From positions 1 through 64,000 of the forward strand of contig JARBJD010000369.1 in the NCBI GenBank assembly GCA_033064195.1: 64,000 nucleotides of DNA, given 5' to 3'. The DNA is from Blattamonas nauphoetae (Eukaryota; Preaxostyla; Oxymonadida). The notes under the pieces are model-generated. The model worked only from the letters and a program-made list of their open reading frames with translations, did not search any database and had not been told where the DNA came from. A program made the position numbers and the translations under genes. Positions 40,967-51,042 of the stretch are shown here, in pieces. Each line of letters opens with the position of its first letter. The stretch's first letter is position 1.

Positions 40967-41602
40967 CCTTTTTTATTTCATTTGTTTCAGATATCACATA
41001 TTTTCTCTGTTTTCAATCCCTTTTTTTCTTAAAACGGATTATCAATGCTCTCAGATGAACAAAACGTTGAAGATGAGCGAACCATCACGATCCTGCTTTG
41101 GCTCTCAATTTCAGGCACTATTCCACAACAAAACTTGACACTCAACATAACAATGAAAGGTCCGATGAATCTTAATCATCTTTTCTTATTTCTCCACTTG
41201 ATTATCTTGTTGGACGGTTCTTGTGGTAAAAAAGCTGATGATCTTGTCGACAGAGTGCAAAAAGTTGTGTTTTGAGGAAGCGAAGTCAGATTCGGCTTTC
41301 AGGTCTGCGATTCGGAATGCGAGATGTGTGGAAGAGAGCAGCGTGCCAATGGGGAGTGTATCGGGAGGAGATTTGTTGGAATCGGTGTCGATGTGGATCT
41401 CGTTCGCTTCATACGGTGTTGTGTGGACGAATCATATGCGATCGCACTCAGCGCATTTCATCCCGTCTCTCCATTCATCGTCGACATTCAAACAGAACAC
41501 GAACAATATCGAAGTGTCGATCATAATCGCCTCATCGTCCAAATCGAAGAATGACACAGATATGAGCGAGGAGAACGTTTTTGTCAGACGAACAAGACCT
41601 GT

Positions 41603-42136
41603 CTACCATTTACACATGTCACCAGTGTTTGCTGTGTTGTTGGATTCTTCGATCAGGTCGTCTGTGTCAATGGCAGGGAAAAATACGTCACTTTGGCTTT
41701 TCACCAATTCGATGTATTTGATCGATACTGTGTGGACAGACTTGAGAATGAGAGTGGTGTGTTCAAAGATGATTGAAATGATTCTCATGTCGGTCAGCTT
41801 CTGAGTGTTCCCACTCCTCAAGATCAGAGGAGTGCCAAGTGTTGTTTCAGGTTTGAGAGAACATTGGGAGAGAGTGAGTGATCCTCCACCAATCGCGAAG
41901 AGAGCTGCTGATTCGAAAAGTTGCGATGAGGATCCATCGATCATCTGATTTTTGATGGTTGTATTGACGCTCGCTTCGTTTCGGAACAGGCGACCGACTT
42001 CATGTGTAGCCGACTCATAAGACCTCTGCAGAAAAAGCTTGAAAATGACAAGAATCTCTTCTCTCACAAGTTTGTTCATCATTTTTTCACGCCGCTCCAG
42101 ATCCGATTCAAGACATGTTTTGCGACTCAAATGCAC
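41603..42136 (-). CDS. Unrecognised 177-aa frame inside the inverted-repeat element
   Basis: The minus-strand frame is open for 177 codons and contains REEILVIFKLFLQRSYESATH and SAALFAIGGGSLTLSQC. It looks like part of a longer helical and beta-containing protein, but no motif is recognisable and the ends are not defined. It may be a captured gene piece. Confidence 0.3.
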   Translation of the reverse strand: MHLSRKTCLESDLERREKMMNKLVREEILVIFKLFLQRSYESATHEVGRLFRNEASVNTTIKNQMIDGSSSQLFESAALFAIGGGSLTLSQCSLKPETTLGTPLILRSGNTQKLTDMRIISIIFEHTTLILKSVHTVSIKYIELVKSQSDVFFPAIDTDDLIEESNNTANTGDMCKW

Positions 42137-42288
42137 AGTTTTAGCACTTATTTTGACTGTTCAATCGCAGTACTTCACTTGTTTACACAAGAATCGATTC
42201 AAATTTAGAATGAGAACTGCGTCCCAACGATGACTTGATTTTGGAGAAAATGGAAGGCCACAAATAGCACAGCTTGATCTCAGGACAT

Positions 42289-43213
42289 TTTTGTGAACCG
42301 TTCGTCAAGTCTCCTTACAGGGAGCTGCCAGACACTCTCAAAGCAGAGCTCCAAAAGTTCACCATTGCGACGTTTGGAAAATGGGGGGGGTGCAAAGATT
42401 GCAGCCAAATATAGAAAGAAGAAGAGCGACTGGCAATCAAATTTGATGCGATTTCGGTGCGACGAACTCAACCGGTGTCTCTTGGAGCAGACCGACTGTC
42501 GCTGCACAGAACCAGTCGAAACTATCATCCACCACCTTTTCAGGATGGTGTTGCGATGGCAGGGAAGTGTGAAGAGGCAAACGAAGGATTGGGGGATGTA
42601 GGGATAACACCTCCTCTTCACTGACCAACACGGATCAGATCCCTTGCGCCACGAGCTGTACGCGATGACAATGAAAAAGTGAAACGACTTTGAGTACAGT
42701 GCGAGTGTAACTGGAGCAGAAGAAACAAGCACAGGGAAGAAGGGGAAGAAGAAGGAAGTGTGGGAGACGATGACTGACGAGGAGAGGATGGCTGGCTGGG
42801 GTCTGTTTGCGTGGATGGCAGACACCTTCCTTCCCTCCACAGCGTTCCAGCGCGGTGTTCTGGCGTATCTTCACAGTTGAGTGGAGGCAGGACGAGCGGA
42901 AGGAGCAGGGCGTGCTGAGAGGCTGGCGGGAGTGATGGCGCAAGTTGTGTTTTCGAATATGTGTGTGACGCTGTTCTTTGGGCCGCAGCGACGAGCAGCG
43001 GAGATTGCGGAGAAAGGGCCAGACGAGTCGCCGACGCAGCTGGTTGAAGAGGGGTACTACAAGAAAGGGAAGGAGCACTTGTTGTTTGTAGAGCCAATTC
43101 CGAACGCTGACTTCGAGAAGATCGGATCACTCGGCGTGATGAGAGTGGGAGAGAGTCAGAAGGATGGCAAGAAGGAGAAAAAGGAGGAGGGAATGCGAGT
43201 GGAGGTGTTGTGA
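42289..43213 (+). pseudogene. GC-rich unrecognised gene remnant
   Basis: Frame 1 from 42289 reads EPFVKSPYRELPDTLKAEL, then a TAG, then ISVRRTQPVSLGADR. Near 42610 the signal moves to frame 2 (LRHELYAMTMKK; WETMTDEERMAGWGLFAWMA; VVFSNMCVTLFFGPQRRAAE; EEGYYKKGKEHLLFVEPIP), interrupted by TGA at 42680-42682 and 42878-42880 and ended by TGA at 43211-43213. GC content and codon use differ sharply from the Polinton genes. I do not recognise the family. Confidence 0.45.
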
Positions 43214-43894
43214 TGCTGGCGAAGTGACCCTCGCACCCAATCTTTCTGGCGGAGCCCTCTCACAGCGTCAGTGCGAGCCACCAGGGCATTCTCGTCGGCG
43301 AAGATTGTGGAGGGCAAGTCGAAGTGGGAGGAAGGAGGAGAGAGTAGCCGAATTGGGAGGGCTTGTGACACGTCCAGACACAGACAACAACCAACCCACC
43401 ACACCACAATAAGTCCCAAACGACAAGTCAAAAGTGAAGGAGAAGAAGAAAGAGACACAGGAGAAGGGCGAGTCTCCAGAAGTGACTCCGAAGCAACTCT
43501 TACCAATCATCTCTTTCGGCTCCCACATCAAATGAGAGAATTCGAACTTCCTCATTCATTCTCGCGATTGGAGAGAGCGACGAGAACGATGTGCAGACTC
43601 AATTGCAGACGATACTTGAACGAACGCGAGAATGGATCAAACAAGATAATCAAGTGGAGAAATAAGAAAAGATGATTAAGATTCATCGGACCTTTCATTG
43701 TTATGTTGAGTGTCAAGTTTTGTTGTGGAATAGTGCCTGAAATTGAGAGCCAAAGCAGGATCGTGATGGTTCGCTCATCTTCAACGTTTTGTTCATCTGA
43801 GAGCATTGATAATCCGTTTTAAGAAAAAAAGGGATTGAAAACAGAGAAAATATGTGATATCTGAAACAAATGAAATAAAAAAGGAAAAAAAAGT

Positions 43895-43964
43895 CGATGG
43901 CGAGAATCGAACCCGGGTCCGCCGTGTCAAAGTCCAACGTACTTCCCGCTAAACCAAACATGTT
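43895..43964 (-). ncRNA. tRNA-like Pol III segment, right arm (inverted copy)
   Basis: This is the reverse-oriented twin of 40895-40966: A box complement at 43946-43956, B box complement at 43903-43913, then an A-run on the plus strand. The two arms are nearly identical here, so the tRNA-like units diverge from the element's outer ends toward its centre. Confidence 0.55.
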
Positions 43965-44299
43965 CAAAATTTTGTTCTTCTTCAACCCTAATGGTATATG
44001 ACATTCTTCCCCTGTGGCCCGAGATTTTCCCCTGTGACTGAGATTCTCCCCTGTGATTGAGATATTCCCCTGGGATCGAGTTTTTACCCTGAGAATTGAG
44101 GTACCCCAAAAATAGCCGTCGAGTCGTTCCTTTTCATGTTCGTGTAAGTTGCCTATGGACGCCCCGATACCCCTTTGGGGACGATCTATCTGAATCCTTC
44201 TCAATGACTGCAACGCTCTCACAGAGAATAGCGAAGTCCTTGAAGGGATCAGTCTATGGTGGGCTTGATTTAAGGTCAAATTCATTGTAGTGAATCTGA

Positions 44300-44456
44300 A
44301 GCTAACATGAACCCCGGGGACAATCTTTCGATCATCCATCTCCAATCCAACCTTCAATTCGTTCAACGCATCAGCCACCGGGGCACCTTTTTGCCTGAGT
44401 ATCTTGGAACGTTACGTCGAGGTCTCACACTTGCACGAACTGGACCTACTCTTCAT
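44300..44456 (-). pseudogene. Second copy of the small frame with conserved TAA
   Basis: From ATG 44456 it reads MKSRSSSCKCETST, TAA at 44412-44414, then SKILRQKGAPVADALNELKVG in the same frame, as at 23437-23574 with scattered substitutions. After about 44300 the similarity ends. A scrap of the terminal two-repeat gene follows upstream on the same strand. Confidence 0.4.
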
Positions 44457-44529
44457 ATGCAAAACAAAATCAAATACAAAAACAGCTTTACTTTTGTGAA
44501 CATCAGAAACAGTCAAAATTCTTCTCTGA

Positions 44530-44630
44530 TGGAACAGGAACTTGCTTGTACTCACCAACGAGCTCACACGTCTGATTTTACATTGATTGAATCTTCTTTT
44601 CTTTCGTGTTCAAAATACAAAAAAGGAAAA
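44530..44630 (-). pseudogene. Scrap of the terminal two-repeat gene
   Basis: The minus strand reads IQSM, TAA, NQTCELVGEYKQVPVPSEK, matching the start of the first repeat of the family (IESMKEENCELVSEY). A Lys codon has become TAA. Only about 30 codons remain. Confidence 0.45.
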
Positions 44631-44639
44631 TTGTAAAAA

Positions 44640-45900
44640 CAATTTTTGAAACCAAAAAAATAATTTCATTTCGTTTCTTCATTTTTTCCCATCATCTTTC
44701 TGAATCGTCCATGTCAAGAACACCTTCTTTGTGAATTCAAGGATATGAGACAAAATATGGGATGATGGTAAGAATGTCAAGAAGAGTCAATATCAAACTT
44801 ACTGATTCGGTTTGACTTGTGGACTCGATTTCTCATGATCTTTGTAAGATTTAAACAAGATTTGTTTCCTTATTGGAGTGAACGCAACTCCATTCATCAA
44901 CATGGACCGCGCGCAAGTACAGCGCACACTTTTCCCAATTTTAGGATGTCCAACTCGACATCATGGATTTCCGCATCTGATGCAGGACATCAGATATCTG
45001 CTTAGTCGTGTTTTCTTTACGCTACAGACATCCACAGGCATGGGATTCGATCAGACCGATCTCACCATTTTTCGATCTCACCTCATGATTTCTTTCAATT
45101 CGCATCTTAAAGCTGTTCAAAACACAATTTTATCTCAAATTTCTTTATCAAAAGTGAAATGATGAATGATTACGTGAAGTCAAAAGAAGCCCATTGAAGC
45201 TGTTGGACCCTCTTGATCGGAGTTTGAACCACAAATTCAAAGTGGATAAACGCGAGTTAAGAGAATGAAAGACTCATCTGACACTTTTTTTGTTGGAAAT
45301 GAGTTCAGCTGGAAGGAGTGACGGACTTTTTCAAGGTTGGAACAGTGAAAGACGCATCATCAAACCGTTTTTGCGACAATAATAGAGAAGGGAAGTCAAT
45401 AGAGGTGAAGTGGTATCATTTTTGACATGAAATATACAAAAATCAGAGAGAAAAAACAAGAAAAACTGGGGATCGAGACATCCCATCACTTCTTATTACC
45501 GGGGTCAACTCAACCATGTCGATGGAGGCATTTTACAGCGAGTTCGAGACTATGACGGCTCGTGATGATGCCAATGAAGTCTACGATGAGGGCCTTGGAT
45601 CTGTTGGAACAGCTGTCAATGACTTATAGTTGTAAAAGAACTAGTGAAGATAAAATAAGCCGGACCTTTCCTGAAAAGTGTTTTAGGATGTCATCATTCT
45701 GAAAGTCTATTTCATGTCATCTATCATTTTTTTGCTTATAATACATTCTATTATCTGCACAAATGAGAATGAAAAAGGATATTGAGGTGATGAAGGGAAC
45801 AAGTCAGGATACTGTCTAAAAATGGTCGTCGATGTCATCCAACAAATATGGACGTTTCTTTCTTGGAGAGAACACTCATTGGATCTTCGTTTCAGAATCA
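44640..45900. other. No recognisable gene
   Basis: AT-rich DNA with short frames. Near 44895-45000 a plus-strand stretch (MDRAQVQRTLFPILGCPTRHH) is mildly protein-like but isolated. Nothing else supports a feature. Confidence 0.3.
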
Positions 45901-45982
45901 GTGAGGGATTGTTCGCTTCACTGCCGCCTCACAGGAGGAATGTTGGTGGCGACCTGAATAGTCGGTGGAGTGGGGAAATAGA

Positions 45983-47068
45983 TTATTGCATTTTTTGTTT
46001 ACAAACTCCGAAATGCAACTGATCAAGGGGTTGGGTGACATGAGTTGTGTGGGCAGGAAGGATGAGTATATGTATTCTGAGGGAATCTGCGAGGTCGATG
46101 ATTTCTTGATTATGCCGCGTCTGGTGTCCATCCATGATGAACAGTGCATGTGATCCACTTTTGTGATTACTCCGTCTTTCCTGGTCGATTTGTGGGAGAA
46201 TGAAGTTTTGCATGATTTCATTATATGTTTCTTGATATATCCAACCAACTTTCCGACAGAGAACGTGGATGTGATGATTGGACAAATCCGAGAATTCCTT
46301 CGGGATAGTGGCTGTTAGCCACAAAATAACAGGATCGAGACGAGATCCATGGGATGACACGCAGGCGCACAGGGTTGCGTTTTCGATTCGAGGCGGCGAA
46401 GGAATTACAGCTATTGCATGATTTGGAGTTGAAACGATGAGACTTCTGTCATAAACACTTATGCGAAGAGACGACTCATCGAAATTGTATATCAAACTTG
46501 AATCGATCTGATATCGATCTACAAGGCTTCTGACGAGAGCTTCCCATTCGCGAAGGATTCCTTCGGTGGTGTTGTCAGTGCGGTCGATAGCAAGATACAG
46601 AGGTTTGTCCTGAATGAACAAATTTTGTCGGTCCAACCAGGCGTTCAACCATTGTTTGCTCATAATCGGCTTCTCTTCATCATATCTTTCGCTTTTCTTC
46701 CAGATGATATTGGCCTGAGACAGGAAAGAAGAATGAAAAAGGCACACTTGCTCAAGGATAGCCGGTTTTTTGACGTGACCATCAAGCTCGATCTTTTCCA
46801 GACAGTAGGCTAACGGTTCGAGTTCGTCACCATGTGTGAGTTTTGAAGGTCGGTGAGCCACCACAATTGCTCTGTGTTCGTTCATAGCTCGAACGCCTCT
46901 CTTTGACAGACCCTCCAAACACACTCCAGCTTTGACGACATCTTCAAGACGAACGGCTTCTTCTATGTAAAGTTTTTCCCCCTTTGCTGCTGAATTGGGG
47001 AGATTGCGGGAATCAACTGTCGAGATGATGCGCGATATTTGGTTTGGATTGAGATAGAGACTCATCAA
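45983..47068 (-). pseudogene. pogo-like (CENP-B/DDE_1) transposase, 361 aa, 3' end lost
   Basis: Residues 1-175 form a helix-turn-helix DNA-binding region of the CENP-B type (IRRIISTVDS-like opening, then KPIMSKQWLNAWLDRQNL). The catalytic part has the first Asp in YNFDESSLRI, the second in LFIMDGHQTRHN, and the third in TQPLDQLHFGVCK, which fits the DDD pattern of pogo elements. The frame ends with TAA at 45983-45985 just after the third Asp, where related proteins go on for 50-150 residues, so the tail is lost. It is the best of four related remnants in the window (24.2, 38.0, 49.9 kb). No TIRs were identified. Confidence 0.78.
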
Positions 47069-47432
47069 TAAAAAGTGTTGGGAACAGAATTATCTCCCTT
47101 CAGCAGATTCACGTCGAGAACCATTTTCTTTCCAGAAACTCATGAAAATGAAGAGAATTTGCGATGTGCTGATAAATCAAGGTGGAAAAGGAAGTCAATT
47201 CGCTGCTTCTTTTTTGTGTATATAATCTAGAATTGGACTCAATAAATGTTGTATTTTTCATCGGTATGTTCCATTCCACTTCGACCAATATGAGTTTTCA
47301 CATTTATACCAGAAATTCGCACGGTTCAAACATGTTTCAGACATTCTGTAGCGACTACTTCCGTCGTACCAATATGTTCAAAGAAAATAATCTCTTCCGA
47401 TGCACCAAATCAGCACAGTATGTTTGATTTTT

Positions 47433-47620
47433 TCAATTTCACCTCTTTATACCAACTTTTTTTGACTTGATCACGATCGCACTTCATCTCTGTTGTTGTT
47501 CGTCTTCTCTGTTATTTCGTTCCATTCTCTTCTTTATTCTTTTGTTTTTCATCTGTTTTGCCTCTTCTTTTTCTTCAGATTCCATCACATTGGCTAAACT
47601 ATCGACTCTTTCGTTTTCAC
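47433..47620. repeat. Candidate Polinton terminal inverted repeat, right
   Basis: It is the inverted partner of 33775-33975. Its outer end abuts capsid-like gene 1 sequence at about 47622, so the end of one element lies directly against the coding sequence of another copy. Confidence 0.5.
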
Positions 47621-47621
47621 T

Positions 47622-48168
47622 TCGTGTGCATCTACTCAACAAGTACTATCCAGAACAACCGACTACAACTATTGGAGCTCGCATCTATCAGTTCGTATTG
47701 TCTACTCTCAACCTTGATTCATACCACACTGTTCCAGATGATTTGGAGCGTTCATTGACGGATTCACTGGTTGAAGAAAAACTCACTGGTGATGAAACAT
47801 ATCCAAATGAAACAATGACTAGAGTGCGACCGATTCATGACAATACTGACTTCCTTCTGTGCTTTCCTACTCAGAGAAGTGGATGTCCAACAAACTGCAA
47901 TGATTCCATCAGTTCCAAAAGTCAAAATGTTCCAGTCACATTGAGATCAAGTCCAATCTATCAAGGTCTGATTGATACATATAACAATGTTCTCGATCCA
48001 AGTCAAAAAGGTGGTGATATGACAACATTTACGCATGCACCAGCACCGATTCTTGCAACTACTGCAACAACATGGTGGGTCCTACGATTCAGCAATGATA
48101 GTCCAGTAGTTGAGTACAATCCCAATCACACACTGAAAGCATTGCACAAAGATTTAGGAATCATGTAG
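47622..48168 (+). pseudogene. Capsid-like gene 1, 3' fragment
   Basis: It begins at VHLLNKYYPEQ and runs open to TAG at 48166-48168. It is nearly identical to 15.61-16.16 kb. It lacks the first 440 codons, which are replaced by the candidate terminal repeat. Confidence 0.72.
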
Positions 48169-48220
48169 AGACAAAACAGTAAAAGAAATTCTTGATATTG
48201 TATTTTTTATTTTTCTATAA

Positions 48221-48765
48221 ATGAGAAGTTTCAGATTTAATCAATCCAAACCAACATCGACATTAATTGAGCAAATCGAAGTCCGATCGTATATGACAAA
48301 ACAGTGGGATTCCTAGCCATACGTGTATTCCATCCAAGAAATGCATCCAACAAATCCTCCCTTGCCGTACAGAATCACAGATGAGATTGAAGTTCCATTG
48401 TGCAATGACTTATATGATGTGACTGAGTTTGTGTAGAGTCATTCACGAATAGATCTAACAATCACCATTCCATATGTGAAGCCTACGGAGACACTTTGCA
48501 TTGAAGAAGGTGGATTGTACGGAATGTTCTACGGATTCAGATCATCATCGGATGCAATTCGAGACATGAGACTCGTTGATAGTCAAGGGAAGATAATTCA
48601 CAATTCACTCCAGAATAATCTTGTTCACGAATCATTTCTGTATCACACTTTCAAGTCGCAAGAAGAGAAAAACAATATGAAGCATTGCTACAGTCTTTGG
48701 GAAAATGTTCAGAGAATGGATCCAAGCGTGTGTGGAGACTATTTTGACGGGGCTTCAAATTGATG
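48221..48765 (+). pseudogene. Capsid-like gene 2, 5' fragment
   Basis: It has the conserved promoter block and ATG. It carries TAG at 48315 (also in the copy at 16306) and TAG at 48435, where relatives have a Lys codon. Similarity ends at SVCGDY near 48750, and TGA follows at 48763. The 3' part is deleted. Confidence 0.7.
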
Positions 48766-48769
48766 TTTT

Positions 48770-49735
48770 CACTTCGCCGTTTTGATGCAAAACTGATTTA
48801 AATTAAGTAATTTGGGAATTGAAAGCAATAACAAACAAATCGAGGAAAAAGTCTGGCTTATAATACATTCTTGTCACTGTGGAGTTGATCGACACTGAAT
48901 TTTGTTGTGAGTGTTCATCCTCAACCAGCTGTCAGAATCACGTCCCGTTTTCACAAAAACGGACCATTCGGTGAATTATCTCATTTTCTCACCCTTTTTC
49001 CAGCAATTCTCCTACATGACCAGACTTGTTTTTTTCACGAGTCATCAACTGTCCAAAAATGATCCTGTTTTGTCCCAACTACTTGAAGATCTGTCGGATG
49101 TTAAATATATGATGATTAAAAGATCATCACCCTCGCGTCCAAATGGTTTGTTTGACAATAAACTTCATGAAAAGTTCAAAATTGAGAGAACACTGATGAT
49201 TTCCATCATTTTCGCGGAAATACTCAAATTTAGAGTACACTAGAAAAAAGAGAAACAGTGAGAAAATCCATCTCGCTGGTTTTGTGTCTCTGAGATCGGT
49301 GGGTTGATGTCAAGAAGGGGGAGTGATGGGTGATTCAGAGAAGTTGGATAGGGGATACCGGATGCGAGTTTGTTGGTGACAAAGAAAGGGATGTGAACGA
49401 AAAAATTGAACAAACCAGCTGGAGTCGCTGCAGATGCGTGATACATCCCGAAATATGCAGTATGAAAGCAACTTGGGGATAAAAAAAAACTTTGTGGTTG
49501 ATCGTTCATTCATTATGCCTACAGTTGGGATTAGCATAAAAAGGAAACAAACACAGCCTTGGAATTGTGAGAGAGTCCGGAAAGGGCTCGAAAGACGGAT
49601 AAAGATTCAACAGATTCTCAGAAAAACAAGTTGACCGAAAAAAAGTAGGCAGAACAAGAATGAAGGTCGCTGCTTCAAAATGGACGACTAAGTACATTTA
49701 CAGAGGTTGAGGAGGAGGACCTGGTGTCCGTTCTC
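48770..49735. other. No recognisable gene
   Basis: AT-rich DNA; frames here are short and low in protein-like character. The pogo remnant begins after it. Confidence 0.3.
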
Positions 49736-49739
49736 GTGA

Positions 49740-50327
49740 ATGGGATTGAGGAAATCCCTGCTCCAACAGAGAAGGATGTCGATCCACCAGAAGCACCGCC
49801 CACACAACCCTGACGATAGGGAAGTGTCATCTCCAAAATGGGCAAGGAAGTTTCGCCTTCGGCACCCTGAGCTTCGTCTTCTGAAGCCCACTTTCTTTGA
49901 CAAGTATCATCTGTTCCAAACGACATCGAATACCAGAATCTCGTTCCAAAAAACAAATATCAGAGAGAGAATCAAGAATGAGGCATACCACCCCGCACTT
50001 ATCCTGAACCTTGATGAAACAAGCTGCCAAATCAAAGGCACATCAAGGAGTGGCGTATTGTTTCTTTAAAAACAAAGTTCCTTGCTGCTCCACAAAAAAT
50101 TCCACTCGACCACCTTCAGGGACGAATGGGAATCAATAGATCAAAGGTGACAACGGACAAAGATAAAGGATGAAGAGAAAACTGACAAACCTCCAATGGA
50201 AATCGATTTTGATGATGATGAAGTGAGTGATGTGGTTGTGACTATCTATTCAAGGAGGTCGACTGACGGTGTGATTGAACTCTCTGATTCTGATGAGGAG
50301 AACGAGACCATTTCAGAGTTCATGTAA
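49740..50327 (+). pseudogene. pogo-like transposase remnant with acidic tail
   Basis: The frame holds RISFQKTNIRERIKNEAY, then LILNLDETSCQIKG, the first-Asp region of the pogo family. TAA at 50067-50069 and a TGA near 50151 follow in the same frame, and the frame then ends with an acidic stretch (MEIDFDDDEVSD; IELSDSDEENE) and TAA at 50325-50327. The middle of the catalytic domain is deleted. The acidic end resembles 31.6-31.7 kb. Confidence 0.45.
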
Positions 50328-50439
50328 GGAGATTAGTCATCATTTTCGTTTGTTTTGACTACGCACTTCGAACATTGAGGACAGAGCAACTCAGGAGGGA
50401 TCCACACAATTTCCTTCAGGCGATCCAGAAGAGATCATG

Positions 50440-50625
50440 ATAGTTGGGTGGGAGGGGAAAAACTCAGCGGGAGGGGAAAAAAACTGGCCAGAGAGGAAGA
50501 ATCTCAAGGACAAGAGGACTGATAGCGGACATATTGCTGTTCATGAATAGTACAGGGAGTTCGAACGGTCGACTTATATTCCTCTGACCCAGATTCGAGT
50601 TCTGTCGTCGGGATTCTTTTTTCTT
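50440..50625 (+). ncRNA. Diverged tRNA-like Pol III element
   Basis: Two GGGGAAAAACTCAG-type units (50450-50490) precede TAGTACAGGGA at 50548 (A box, one mismatch), GATTCGAGTTC at 50592 (B box-like) and a T-run at 50617-50622. Order and spacing equal those in the arms of the 40.66-44.12 kb element, although the sequence is largely different. Confidence 0.45.
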
Positions 50626-50629
50626 TTGT

Positions 50630-51040
50630 GGTCATTTTTGGTCATTTATCACTACCTCTTTCTTCTTTCAATTTATGCATTTGCAGAGTTTTTTATCGTA
50701 ATTTTGACAATATTCGTAGATCAAACCATAATTCCTCTCACTGTCGTGGGAAATGTTTTCTCCCCCGTCCCCTGCTGAAGAAGTCGTTTCGATGAAAGAC
50801 TTTTCAAAGGAGCTCTCTTTTACGAGCTTTCACAAACTTGATTCATTCATTTCTGATCGGTCACAGCAAAATGGAATGGTTTTCGTTTGAAAGTCGTAGC
50901 ACCGGATGAAAGATGCAAGGTATGTGTACATCTGTCACCAAACAAAACAGAACAATGGACAGTAAGATGGAACAATATCGAACCCAATCACCTAAAAATC
51001 GATTCGAAATAAGAACCCAAGTCCAGTATAACAAGCCATG
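50630..51040. other. No recognisable gene
   Basis: AT-rich spacer between the tRNA-like element and the MULE remnant. Nothing supportable is seen. Confidence 0.3.
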
Positions 51041-51042
51041 AT

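Larger units (their letters stand above)
40665..44120. mobile_element. Long inverted-repeat element with tRNA-like Pol III boxes in its arms
   Basis: 40665-41211 and 43638-44120 are inverted copies, almost identical from about 40850 inward. Each arm carries, from the outside in, short tandem repeats of the GGGGAGAATCTCAGTCACA type, a tRNA-like segment with A and B boxes and a T-run, and a further 240 bp. The 2.4 kb between the arms holds two unrecognised gene remnants. It abuts the end of the S74 gene copy. Target duplication not identified. Class unknown. Confidence 0.7.

Noticed and set aside
44878-45162. Plus-strand 94-aa frame
   Set aside because: Isolated and unlike anything else in the window; composition does not separate it from chance frames.
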